From assembly GCA_027943335.1 (NCBI GenBank), contig BSBK01007035.1:558501-622500 (forward strand): a stretch of DNA of 64,000 bases, given 5' to 3'. Of the stretch, positions 12,448 to 24,059 are shown one piece after another. The first letter of the stretch is position 1. Each line of letters opens with the position of its first letter. The position numbers and the translations under genes are program-made. The notes beneath the pieces are model-generated. The model was not told the origin of the DNA. It saw nothing but the letters and a program-made list of their open reading frames with translations, and searched no databases. This DNA is from Chamaecyparis obtusa. Its lineage: Eukaryota > Streptophyta > Pinopsida > Cupressales > Cupressaceae.

Positions 12448-14388
12448 TCATTCTTCTTCTATATCTTCAATATCATATGTTGATGGCTTCCTCCTTTTTG
12501 TCTTTGTAAGATTGTCCCATGTAGTTACCTATTCTTCTGTTGGCCATTGGAACTCTTGAATGCTTTGCATTTGTTTTTTCTATCTTTCCCATCTAGCATC
12601 AACAACCTGCTTTACATCTATGATGAACTTACTGAAATCCATCTCTTCTTTGAATGTTTCATCAAGAATTGTATTGAAGTGTTCTATATCTAATTCATTT
12701 CTATCATTAAGAAAAGCCTCCCTTTTAGGCAATAAGAGATCAAAATTTGATCTCCATGTATCCAAATTATTTATTTCTCCATCCTCTACTCTGATTTGGG
12801 GAACAAACTTATTGAAATTAGGTCCAAACATTGTCATCTTTTCTTCAATTTGATTTTCTTTTCCCTTCAAGAAGGATGAAGCAACACTTGTCTTCTCAAT
12901 CTCATCCCCTACTTGCAAAAATAATTTTGGGATATCAGTCCTCAGAGAGTGTACTACTGCTAGTCTTTCAAACAATGAGGTCCTTGCTGACCAAGTTCCA
13001 TAATAAGTATCCAAAATAGAAACAAAATTATTCACCTCTATCTGTAATCCAAGAAATTTATTATATGCAGTAAACACCACATCCACCTTCTCCTTTAAGA
13101 CTTCTATTCTATGTTGCAAAATCTTCAATAGGGCTTGCAAAATAGCCTCAATCTTTTCCAGGTTCACCTTTTCTATCATTGCAATAGCTTCTTCTACATC
13201 TACACTTTGAGTTTCTGGTAGTGCAGGTTGCTTTGGTGGTGTAGGGGTAACTATAGGCATATTGATTATTTGTTGATGTAGATCATCCACATACTTCTCC
13301 AATTCCTTTTCTTTCATAATGTGTACCTCTCTGTCCTTTATGAGTGCACTATAGTCTTCAAATAGATTTTTGTACCTATCAGAGAGTTGCTTAGTTTTGT
13401 CTTCATTCAACCTTGAAAAATAGGTAAGCACCTATGGGATCTCTAAGTCTCAAGTGTTGTGGATAGAACAAAAAATCTTATCCCCATCCATTTTATCTTA
13501 TATATTCAAAAGAGAAGGCTTTTGATCCTTGGGATAGAGGCTCCACGTTGCCAATGCCCAATTCTTAGGGCTATACCCAAATCCTTTTATCAAATCCCCT
13601 ACTTGGGTCTCTGAAGACAAGTTTATATTTTCCTCCTTCCTTATTTGATCTATAATGAAAGCTGAGGCCAGATCCCACCTAGGTACAAGCAACATGTTGC
13701 TAGCCTTTACTAATTTTCTAGCCTCCTCAGGGGTTATCTTTTCAATTTTAGGATCATAATCCTTTAATGTTTGAAGGGATTCATTAGGCACTTGGCCACC
13801 CTTTGTGATCTGTACAATTGATGCAACCTATTGTTGTTTGTGCCACAATAAAAAGTTCTTCAATTTACCTGACTTAATAAAATCATGATCCTTCAAGAAG
13901 GCATCCTGCTCTAGCATTCTTTCATCTTGACAGAGAGCCAAAGGCAACTCTATCTCCTCTACTACCACCTTTTGTTTTCTCTTGTCTTCCCTAATCTTCT
14001 TCCTGAGTTAGTGATCATAGGCTCTATTTCTTGGAATTAGAGCTCCTACTCTATCTCTTTTCTTCTCAATTATTCTTACTTGGGAAGGCTCTCCCACTTG
14101 CATCTTTTTCCTTTTCAAAGGAGGCTCACTAGTACTCTGAGAGCTAGGAAGCTCTGTCAAATCCATAATTGTATTTTCCTCTCCTCCTTGCTTAATAGGA
14201 GGTGGCTATTCTATGGCAGGAGGGCTATTTACTGGGTAGCCTCCATCACTGTCTTCTTCACACTCTAATTCATAGTGCTTCTCCTTTTCCCTTTCTTTTT
14301 CATCAATTTGGTCCTCAAATGAATTGAACAATGTATATAAATTCTCCATCATCTTATATAGCCTTAGAAAATAAGGCAATGTAGGGTA
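12448..14388 (-). pseudogene. Region B unknown protein, C-terminal half
   Basis: Minus-strand coding remnant of about 640 codons, continuous with 22230-23782 once copia element C is set aside. The longest open pieces are 13791-13498 and 13431-12580. It reads as a hydrophilic protein with likely coiled coil at 13400-13260 and 13200-13050 (heptad-like Leu/Ile spacing), a lysine-arginine cluster near 13990 (RKKIREDKRKQK) and another near the end (KTKRRKP). The probable true stop is TGA at 12448-12450; earlier stops include TAG at 12580 and others near 13990 and 14220. I do not recognise the family and see no catalytic motif. Confidence 0.5.
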
Positions 14389-14393
14389 GAAGC
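14389..14393. repeat. Target-site duplication of element C, left
   Basis: GAAGC directly before the LTR, matching 22225-22229 exactly. Confidence 0.95.
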
Positions 14394-15881
14394 TGTTGAT
14401 ATGATTTAGAACAACAGAGAGGAGGGGTGAATAAGTTGTTCTCAGGTCCTGATGTATAAAATAACTTCAAAATTTTTTCTTTAAATCAGATCAAGAAACC
14501 AAAACAAACTCGATCATCACTGATTCAATAATAGAAACATATAACATTGCAGTCCACTACTCAACTATAACTAACTTGTAAAACATAGAAATGTTCAAAC
14601 CAAAACATTCACACAAGTATTGACACCAAGATTTATAGTGGAAACCCAATATGGGAAAAACCACTTTGTAACATGCTACTATTATTTTCACTCTTCTGAA
14701 GTGAGCTTGGTTAAAAGCCAACCCTGTCAAAGGTTACAATACACACTGTCAAGTGTGACCCAATTAAAGGATTTCAATCACCCTGTTAAAAGTGAGCCTG
14801 GTCAAAGGACTTACATACACTCCATTAGAATGCAACCTTGTTCAAAGGATTTAACATATGACTGTTAGGTCAACCTCTATTAAAAGGATTTTGACTGTTA
14901 CAATGGTTAGAAAGTAGCAATAGTATTGATATGAAAACATACAACTCACTTTGCAAATATCACATCCAATTCCATACACAAATGCTGGTTTACTGACTTT
15001 GAAACTTTGCCATCTCCACTTCTAATCTGCTAGGAACTTTCCTTCAAGCAATCACCACACTTTTCCTTCAGCCTTTTCGCTTATACAGTCAATAAAAATT
15101 TATTGTTCTTCCAACATCTCCTTCACCCATGCATCCACATACCTAATGCTTTGGTTCCCTTAATACTTTCCTCTGTTAGGTTAACTTTTCTTTTTTCGCT
15201 TAATCTCCTTCATAGATCTTAGCGTTAGGTCAAATAAATTGAATCTACTCACTTCATGTTCTTTGTCTCCTCTTCTAGAATCATCTCAAATCTCATAAAG
15301 ATTTACAATAAAACATTTTACAAAGCATTAAATGCTTCCATACAATCAATAAATAAAGTCAACACGTTTTACATAATCAAAGAGTTCAACAATGTCGGCT
15401 CCAAATATGAATTCTCTTCAAATATAAAATTGCTGATACTCAGTCAATACTATGATCATCCACTCGGTCTCCATGTAAAATGCTCGGTCACTACTAAAAC
15501 TATTTCCTTGGCAAATACTGTCTTCCTCAGCAATTTACTAATACTCGGTCGACACTAGATTTTTTCTTGGCATCCACTAACTCGGTCGACTCTGTCATAA
15601 CTTGGCTTAAACATGATTTCTTCATTTTTGCTTGGTTAAGCCTACCAGTTTAGTCCTCAATCTTATTAAGATAAACAATACATTGTCTCATCATTGTACA
15701 ACATAGTCAAGTACACTTTATAGTATCAAGATAACTCAACCTTTCCTTAGGTGTTATTGTTACCAACCTTTCTTTTCCTTCTCACCATAGATATAGTACT
15801 TTCCTAAGTAGTAATAGTCTTACCAGTTAAGTTTTGACATCAATGACAATACAACAATTGTTTCAATTATAGTTTCCAACA
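14394..15881 (-). repeat. Element C 3' LTR
   Basis: On the plus strand it runs from TGTTGATATG to TTTCCAACA. It has the same length as the 5' LTR. About 10 differences occur in the first 190 bases by eye, so the insertion is not recent. Plus-strand frames here recur in the other LTR only through sequence identity. Confidence 0.95.
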
Positions 15882-15896
15882 ATCTCCCTCTTTGGA
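15882..15896 (-). promoter_or_regulatory. Polypurine tract of element C
   Basis: On the minus strand the bases read CCAAAGAGGGAGAT immediately before the 3' LTR start TGTTGGAAAC. It primes plus-strand synthesis in copia elements. Confidence 0.85.
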
Positions 15897-16374
15897 ATTG
15901 ATGGGAACACCATATGATATCACCTGAATAACACATGGATTACCAACCAATCCAAAAAAAAACTTATCTGTCCATCAGAGAAAATTTATAATATCCTTAG
16001 CTTCATTCTGATTTAAAATCAATAAATCTTACTTCTGTGACCGTCAGCCATCAGAAGTATCTGGATCTCCCTCTATCTTGATCTTTCATTTTAGTTCAAT
16101 CTCCCTTACTTTCAGTGTCATGTGTTATAGTATCATTTCAGTTCAATCTCCCTCTTTGACAAAAATGCCAAAACAACAACTCAAACATACATCCAATAGA
16201 TGTAGATATATCTATTCAGCACAATGTTTCTCCCTCTGTCATCTTGCTTATGACTGATTTGTTGTCTTTGCTTCTTTTTCATAGCTCTAGGACAGTCCTA
16301 AAATGTGACAATCTTCTGCATCAATGTGTCAAATGTTTTGTTGTAGCATATTTGATGCAGTGCTCCTAGCTTGG
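15897..16374 (-). other. Element C 3' untranslated region
   Basis: Between the polyprotein stop and the polypurine tract. No coding potential. CT-rich on the plus strand with several TCTCCCTC words. Confidence 0.7.
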
Positions 16375-18024
16375 CTAGGCAGCCTCAGTTAGGGGAAGGA
16401 CCCCTAATTGACTTCTCAGGTACTCATGAGCTTCTTTAGGTAAAGCTTTAGTGAATATGTCTTCCATTTGTTCTTTTGTATTCACATATTCCATTTGGAC
16501 TTCCTTGTCTTGTACCAGTTCCCTCAAATAGTGATACTTGATTGCTATGTGCTTGGTCTTAGTGTCCATCACTGGATTCTTAGAAATATTGATAGCACTT
16601 GTGTTGTAATAGAAAATAACAACAGGTTTAGTGATTTCTTCTTTCATGCCTATCAACAACTATTTTATCCATATCAAATTTGAACAGTTTACTGCAGTAG
16701 CAACATACTCGGCTTCAACAGTAGATTGGAAAATGCAATTTTGTTTCTTGCTTGTCCAGGAGACTAATCTCTGTCCAAGAAAGAAAGCTCCACCACTAGT
16801 GCTTTTTTTGTCATCTACATTTCTTGCCCAATCAGCATCAGTATATACTCTAAGTTCAAATTTGTCATTCTTCTTGTAGTATAACCCATTGTCAATAGTT
16901 CCTTTTAAGTATCTCATGATTCTTTTCACCGCCATCATGTGTGTTTCCTTAGGATTGGCAGAGAATCTTGCCACAATCCCAACAGCTAATGCAATATCAA
17001 GTCTACTATGCACAACATAATACAATTTTCCAATCATGGATCTGTACAAAGTCTGGTTAACATCTGCAGCATCATCATTCTTAGATAACTTTTGTCCAGT
17101 AACTATAGGAGTTCCCATTGGTCTAGCATCTTCCATTCCAAAATTTTTCAGTATTTCATTAACATACTTAGACTATGTAATGAAAATACCTTTCTTCATC
17201 TGATATACTTGTAAACCAACAAAGAATTTGATCTCACCAAACATACTCATCTCAAATTCAGTTTGCATTTCATGTGAAAAAATTTTACACAATGCATCTT
17301 GTCCACCAAAAATAATGTCATCAACAAAAATTTTGGCCAACAAAATACCTCTACCTTCTTCATCTTTCATATACAGATTACTTGTGTCATTTGTCCTGGA
17401 AAATCCAATTTGTATCAGATAGTTATGTAACTACTCATACCATGCTTTGGGAGCTTGTTTCAATCCATATAAAGCTTTGTTCAGTTTGCATACCATGTGT
17501 CTTCTGTTTGGATCAATAAAACCTTCTGGCTGTTCTATGTAAACTTCTTCCAGTATACCATTTAAAAATTCAGACTTGACATCCATTTGATATACCTTGA
17601 AATCTTTATAAGCAGCATATGCAAGTAGAGTTCTTACTCCTTCCAATCTAGTTACAGGGGCAAATGTCTTCCCATAATCAATTCCTTCTTCTTGTGCGTA
17701 GCCTTTGCATACTAGTCTAGCTTTGTTCCTAGTGATTTCACCTTTTTCATTCAACTTGTTTCAAAATACCCACTTTGTTCCTGTAACATTCTTATCTGCA
17801 GGTCTCGGCACCAGAGTCCAAGTTTTATTTTTCTCAATCTAGTCAATCTCTTCATTCATTGCTTGTATCCAGTCTTCATTTTCTAATGCCTCTTTAGTTT
17901 TCTTAGGTTCAAATTCAAATAGTAAGCATGTTGGATCTTTTGTCTTGCTTCTAGTCTGAATTCCAATTTCTCTATCACCAATTATTTGTTCAGGCTTGTG
18001 ATGTCTTCTTACATATTTTGCCAA
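16375..18024 (-). pseudogene. Element C reverse transcriptase and RNase H
   Basis: Copia-type RT (RVT_2) followed by RNase H. Visible landmarks are [20 protein letters not shown] near 17585-17525, the active-site box FVDD near 17330-17315, YTDADWA near 16840 and an RNase H end with TKHIAIKYH near 16560. In-frame stops lie at 17839, 17755-17760 region, 17431 and 17173. By family consensus they fall where Gln (CAG) or Arg (CGA) is usual, so single C-to-T changes explain them. The RNase H Asp usually found before NTSAI is Tyr here. The final stop is TAG at 16375-16377. Confidence 0.92.
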
Positions 18025-18047
18025 AATAGGTTCAACATTTTTCTCTT

Positions 18048-19800
18048 CTATTTCATTAGGTTCCCCAACAAGATTGTCAGATTCAGCTTCTGAATGCTCG
18101 ACAACCTCTTCCTGATCCTCGACAGCATTGTCTTGTAGCTCTGCATGTTCTTGTTCTCTCTCCGCATATTTTCCTGACGCTCGGCATCATCTGTTTGTTT
18201 CTTGGCATTGCTTTCCCAAGACTCAGCATCAGGTGCAAGTCTGTTACCTACCTCTTCTATTTCCTCAATGTACACAAAAGATTTGTAATCTTTTGGTTCT
18301 CTTTGGCTATCAGCTTCATTTCTTTCTGCATACTCATCAATTTTTACATTCACACTTTCCACAATTTTGTTAGTGTTAGAGTTCAAACACTTATAAGCTT
18401 TATTTTTTGTGGAGTAGCCTAGGAATATGCCTTCATCACTTTTAGCATCAAACTTTCCATTCCTATTATCTTTCAATATGTAACACTTTCTTCCAAAGAT
18501 TCTAAAGTATTTAACACTCGATGCATGCCCATACCATAATTCATAGGGTGTCAGATTTGTACCTTTCTTGATCTTTACCTGGTTAAGAGTGTAAAAAGCT
18601 GTACATATAGCTTCTTTCCAGTATTTTTGTGCCACATTATTTTCAATCAATAATATCCTTGTAGAGTCCAAAATAGATCTATTCCTTCTTTCTGCTATAG
18701 CATTCTATGGAGATCTCCTAGCTGCAAACATCTGTCTTTTGATTCCTCTATCATTGCAAAATAGATTAAATTCATTTGATGTAAATTCTCCACCATGGTT
18801 AGATCTAAGACATTTCAGGTTCCTACCTATCTCCTTCTCAACCTTAGCCAAATACCACTTAAAAAATTGAAAAGCATTAGATTTTTCTTTTAGAAACATT
18901 ACATGCATCATCCTGGTATGATCATCAACAAACAAGATAAAATATCTAGCACCACAGTAACTTTGTATACCCATAGGTCCACAAAGGTCAGTATGAACCA
19001 AATCTAAAATGTGTTCAGAAGTAAAGGATTTTCTCTTGAAACTTGACTTAGTTATTTTTCCTAACTGACATTCTTTGTACATCACATTCTCAGGTTTCTT
19101 CAATCTAGGTAGGCCTCTTACTTTCTTCTTCTTACTTATCTCTACCAGATTGTTAAAGTTAACATGACATAGCTTCTTATGCCATAACCAAATGTCATCA
19201 AGTTGTGCAAACATACATATTCCTTCAGATAGGTCAAGATAGAACAAATTACCTCTAGTTTGCTCACCACTTCCAATTAGTTCACCATTAGCATCAAATA
19301 TCTTAGCTTTCTTGTGATGAAATTCCACTCGGTAACCAGTTCTGTTGAGTTGAGAAACACTTAACAAATTATAATTCAATCCTTCAACCCAATAAGCATT
19401 TTCACAAGAGATCTTATAAGTTAGTTTAATCAATCCTTTTCCTCTAACAGGACATGGTGCATCATTACCAAATGTTACACTTTTACCTTTATAATGATGT
19501 AGGGTCTCAAACTTACTCTTGTCACCAATCATGTGATGTGAACAACCACTGTCTATAATCCATTTGTCATTTTTGTTCACATAGGAAATCAATGTAGTTT
19601 TCTCATCCTCATCAGATTCATCTTTCATTGCAACATAGACTACCTCAATTTCAAAATCATCACTATCAGTGTCAGTCTCTTCTTCAGCAATGTAACAAGA
19701 TTTCTTACCTTTTTCTTTGTAGTCTTTGTACCTTCGGTAGCCTTTGTCATCTCTTTTGTCTTTGTGTCTACTATTTCTTTCTTCATCTTTATCCTTCTTT
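18048..19800 (-). pseudogene. Element C protease and integrase
   Basis: Aspartic protease motif DSGCSHHM near 19555-19531, pre-integrase zinc region with WHKKLCHVNF near 19180, then integrase core with HTDLCGPM near 18990 and AERRNRS after the third catalytic position. The second catalytic Asp is replaced: codon AAC (Asn) at 18798-18800 in RSNHGGEF, where the family has RSD. The first Cys of the zinc CxxC pair is Tyr at 19078-19080 (MYKECQLGK). A TAG interrupts the core at 18705-18707. A frameshift separates this part from the RT around 18025-18047. Confidence 0.92.
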
Positions 19801-20670
19801 TCAGGACATCTAGTAGCTATATGACCAACCTTGTTACATGCAAAACATATAATAGGGAGTTTACCTTTATATTTTCCTTTTCCTCTTCTCAGTCTTCTAG
19901 CCATAAGAGCTTCTAGATCTTCAAGATCTTCATCAGAAGTGTCACTGTCACCTTCACTTTCACTTTCGCTTTCACTGATGCATCTTTCTTTTTTCTTTTT
20001 AGGCTTGTTCAGGACTAACTATGACTTAAAAGGAGATTCAACATTTCCAATACTACCAACAGTGAAATTATCATAGTTAGACAGTTCAAAAGTAGTCAAC
20101 TTGCCAATCAAACCTTCCAAAGTAAGCACATTTGTAGAGTTACATCTAGATTCCTGAATAGCTGAGATCTTAATAGCATATATAGGGCGTAGAGTTCTTA
20201 ACACTTTTCCAATTATGGTCTCATCATCAATAGTTCCATTTTCTCCTCTAATAGCATTCACAACCTCTTTTATTCTACCACAATATTGTGCAATGTTTTC
20301 ATCTTCATTCATTCTCATTTCATCAAACTTACCTCTAAGACTCTCGGCTTTAGCTTTTAGTACATATAGATCACCACCATAGATCTTTGCAAGAGTGTCC
20401 CACATATCTTTAGTAGTTGTGCAATCCTTAATGTCTTCAAATTTTGGATAGCTTAGGGCAGATGCAATTTCCAGCATTGCCTAATTGTGTTCTTGCTTAG
20501 CTCTCATTTCCTCGGCAGTCAAAGGTGCAACAGGTGTGACATAGTCATGCTCAATGTAGTACTTTGCAGGAATCACCAATACCAGCTAGATGCAACTTCA
20601 TCAAGCTTTGCCATGCAGGGAAGTTTTCCTTATTCAGCTTCGGTACCTCCTTCTTATACATCTTGATCAT
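19801..20670 (-). pseudogene. Element C gag
   Basis: The likely start is the Met at 20668-20670, giving MIKMYKKEVPKLNKENFPAW, the copia gag opening with a conserved Trp. A frameshift follows near 20580, then a TAG near 20485, after which the frame continues (20477-20019) through the UBN2-like core with KDMWDTLAKIYGGD and KVLRTLRP. A TAG lies at 20019-20021. A Ser-Glu-Asp run follows, and then the zinc knuckle CFACNKVGHIATRC near 19850-19808. Gag packages RNA in the virus-like particle. Confidence 0.9.
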
Positions 20671-20722
20671 TTCCTTCAAGTCCCTTTAAACTTGCTTTCT
20701 GTAGACATTGATAAGCAACACA

Positions 20723-20734
20723 GCTTTGATACCA
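20723..20734 (-). promoter_or_regulatory. Primer-binding site of element C (initiator tRNA-Met)
   Basis: The minus strand reads TGGTATCAAAGC, two bases inside the 5' LTR end. It matches the 3' end complement of plant initiator tRNA-Met (TGGTATCAGAGC) with one change. It fixes the 5' LTR as the right one. Confidence 0.95.
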
Positions 20735-20736
20735 AT

Positions 20737-22224
20737 TGTTAATATGATTTAGAACAACAGAGAAGGGGGGTGAATCAGTTGTTCTCAGGTCCTGATGTAT
20801 AAAATAACTTCAAAATTTTTTCTTTAAATCAGATCAAGCAACCAAAACAAACTCGGTCATCACTGATTCAATAATAGAAATATATAACATTGCAGTCCAC
20901 TACCCACCTGTAACTAACTTGTAAAACATAGAAATGTTCAAACCAAAACATTCACACAAGTATTAACACCAGGTTTTATAGTGGAAACCCAATATGGGAA
21001 AAACCACTTTGTAACATGCTACTATTATTTTCACTCTTCTGAAGTGAGCTCGGTTAAAAGCCAACCCTATCAAAGGTTACAATACACACTCTCAAGTATG
21101 ACCCGGTTAAAGGATTTCAATCACCCTGTTAAAAGTGAGCCTGGTCAAAGGACTTACATACACTCCATTAGAATGCAACCTTGTTCAAGGGATTTAACAT
21201 ATGACTGTTAGGTCAACCTCTGTTAAAAGGATTTTGACTGTTACAATGGTTAGAAAGTAGAAGTAGTATTGATCTGAAAACATACAACTCACTTTGCAAA
21301 TATCACATCCAATTCCATACACAAATGTTGGTTTACTGATTTTGAAACTTTGTCATCTCCACTTTTGATCTGCTAGGACCTTTCCTTCAAGCAATCACCA
21401 CACTTTTCCTTCAGCCTTTTCACTAATACAGTCAATAAAATTTTACTTTTCTTCCAGCATCTCCTTCACCCATGCATCCACATACCTAATGCTTTGGTTC
21501 CCTTAATACTTTCCTTTGTTAGGTTAACTTTTCTTTTGCCGCTTAATCTCCTTCATAGATCTTAGGGTTAGGTTAAATAAATTGAATCTACCTGCTTCAT
21601 GTTCTTTGCCTCCTCTTCTAGAATCATCTCAAATCTCATAAAGATTTACAATAAAACATTTTACAAAGCATTAAATGCTTCCATACAATCAATAAATAAA
21701 GTCAACAAGTTTTACATAATCCAAGAATTCAACAATGTCAGCTCCAAATCTGAATTCTCTTCAAATATAAAATTGTTGATGCTCAGTCAATACTATGATC
21801 ATCCACTCGGTCTCCATGTAAAATGCTCGGTCACTACTAAAACTATTTCCTCAGCAAATACTATCTTCCTCAGCAATTTACTGATACTTGGTTGACACTA
21901 GATTTTTGCTCGGCATCCACTAACTCGGTTGACTTTGTCATAACTTGGCTTAAACATGATTTCTTCATTTTTGCTTGGTTAAGCCTACCAGTTTAGTCCT
22001 CAATCTTACTAAGATAAACAATACATTATCTCATCATTTTACAACATAGTCAAGTACACTTTGTAGTATCAAGATAACTCAATCTTTCCTTAGGTGCTAT
22101 TGTTACCAACCTTTCTTTTCCTTCTCACCATAGATATAGTACTTTCCTAAGTAGCAACAGTCTTACCAGTTAAGGTTTGACATCAATGACAATACAACAA
22201 TTGTTTCAATTGCAGTATCCAATA
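20737..22224 (-). repeat. Element C 5' LTR
   Basis: 1,488 bases, plus-strand TGTTAATATG to GTATCCAATA. The terminal base pair has changed from the expected ...ACA to ...ATA. It holds the promoter for element C; I could not place a convincing TATA box. Confidence 0.95.
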
Positions 22225-22229
22225 GAAGC
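22225..22229. repeat. Target-site duplication of element C, right
   Basis: GAAGC, identical to 14389-14393. Confidence 0.95.
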
Positions 22230-23782
22230 CTCCAAAGGGAATTCCCTTTGTTTTCAACTGTTTCTCAAATGACAACTCTAAAATTGTTGTGCTCTCCTCT
22301 CTACCTCATCATCCTCTATGATATTTATGATGATGTCTTCCTCTAGACACTACTTATGTCTATTTTTTATTGGAATGGTAGGAGTATAAAATTTCCTAGC
22401 AGTAACAATAAAATCCTCTGTATCAACATACCTATACACAACAACATTCATCTTATACTGGCCCAACCAATCATTTAACTTTCCAAATGCATTTTTCCCA
22501 ATTGTGAAGTTGCATACTCTGAAATGCCTAGGGATAAAGGTACCCTTTCTATGTGGGGCCAGGGGTTCTTTATCAATTAACATTAGTTGCCAAATGATCT
22601 CTAGGAAGGCAATCCTGGGTGGCACAAAGAAAGGTAGGACATGAGGTGGCTAGGGACACCCATAGACTCTAATTATTGTGAAGGTCTTCTCATAGTAGAA
22701 GCCTCCCTAGTTATGATTTTTAGGCCACTTGTCAATAAATTGACAAGGCCTCAGTAATCTCAAAGCCTTGACTGGCAGCCTAGAAAGATTTAGTCCTAAG
22801 TTGAGAAAAATTGGTTGTACAATCCAGTTCTAGAAAGCACAAAAGTCACAATTGGTGGAAGTATGGCTCCATGCCCTTATCCAAAACTGAACTAGATTAG
22901 GTTGACCCCTCCACATCATGTGAGGCTTAAGGTGCTCCAAGTCCATAATATTGTAGTTATAATACAAAATGAGGTGCATTAATAGTGAGTAATACATAAA
23001 TCTATGAGAAAGCTTTTTCTTCCTAATTGCCTCAAGTCCTTCATGCATCCTATTTATGACATACCCAATGTAGTCATATCCTTTTCTCACATGAAGACTT
23101 TGTGAGTCTAATACCATCATTAGGATGTTAATGAAATCCTCTCTACACCACCATCTATCCCTAGCACCCTGCATAATCCAAATGAAATGTATTTGACATA
23201 GAAACATAGGTCCTTGTAGAAGTATGGAGCTGCCCTAGCCATTGCTGTAATATAGTTTCTGTTGGCTCTTGGGACATGGTTTTGGATTTCCCTAGACACC
23301 AGGACTGACTCCCTAATGTATTTGCTTGCCTGGGCCTGCAAATTGATTTTCATGGCCATTGGGATTTGAATATCGAAGGCCTTCATAAATGAATTCCTAT
23401 CTAATGTGACCAGAGCCAAGTCATCTCATTTCCTTATTATTTTTTACAAGGGGTCATATCTATTGGCCAATTTTATGAGCAATTCTACATCTAGGAAAAC
23501 ATCAGGTACTATTAACCTAGCCAACCCAGAGGTCCAAGGGTTTGAAACGGGTATTGGACTATCAAAATTCTTATAAAAATACCTAAGAAGACACATTCCA
23601 AACACATTCCCTGTCTTCACATCTCTACAATAACTTAGATCATCAATGAAAACTTCATCATTAACCTTTTTATTTTGTGAGGACCTAGGTAGTAGAGTGA
23701 GAAATTCATCTGAGTAGCTCTCCTTCACCTTTTATTTGGATCCCTTGCTGGTGGAAACTCCACTGGTTGTTGGCTGACTCAT
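22230..23782 (-). pseudogene. Region B unknown protein, N-terminal half
   Basis: Starts at a Met at 23782 (MSQPTTSGVSTSKGSK, then a stop) and runs about 515 codons to the copia insertion. Open pieces are 23728-23444, 23419-23120, 23207-22830 and 22625-22350. Visible features are a Ser/Thr-rich start, an acidic patch EVFIDDLSYCRDVKTGNVFG, aromatic-rich middle segments, and KTKGIPFGG at the insertion point, which continues as FYPTLPYFLRLY on the far side. At least one frameshift lies near 23120-23207. I recognise no domain. It may be an extra ORF of an LTR element of the G/H clan or a captured gene. Confidence 0.5.
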
Positions 23783-24059
23783 CTTGACTGTAGATAAAAA
23801 TCCTTCTGAAAATTTTAAATTTACTGAACTCTTTACTCATTGAAAAACTCAAGAATTCTCATAATTCTTCAGCTCTAACTCTCTAGAATGCTTGATAATT
23901 TTAGAATGAGTGACAGTTAACTATATTTATTCTGGAGAATTGAATGCATTTTCCCTTTCAAAACTCAAGCTCTGTAATCATGTCACTTTTGCCATTGCTT
24001 GGCACGTTCTAAACTTAATTCACTAGCCATTAGCCAAGAAAATGACAGGTAATCAAAAT
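23783..24059. other. Non-coding link between region B ORF and motif array
   Basis: AT-rich, no frame. Short resemblances to G LTR positions about 41880-42220 are too weak to prove homology. Confidence 0.4.

Larger units (their letters stand above)
14394..22224 (-). mobile_element. Element C: Ty1/copia retrotransposon, complete but disabled
   Basis: LTRs of 1,488 bases each (14394-15881, 20737-22224), perfect 5-bp target duplication GAAGC, initiator tRNA-Met primer site, purine tract, and a gag-protease-integrase-RT-RNase H order typical of copia. It is transcribed from the minus strand, so the right LTR is the 5' LTR. It interrupts region B's reading frame: across the empty site the codons read ...GGA GGC TTC | TAC CCT without loss of frame. 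The polyprotein is broken by several stops and at least two frameshifts, and the integrase has lost a catalytic Asp, so this copy cannot move on its own. Confidence 0.97.
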
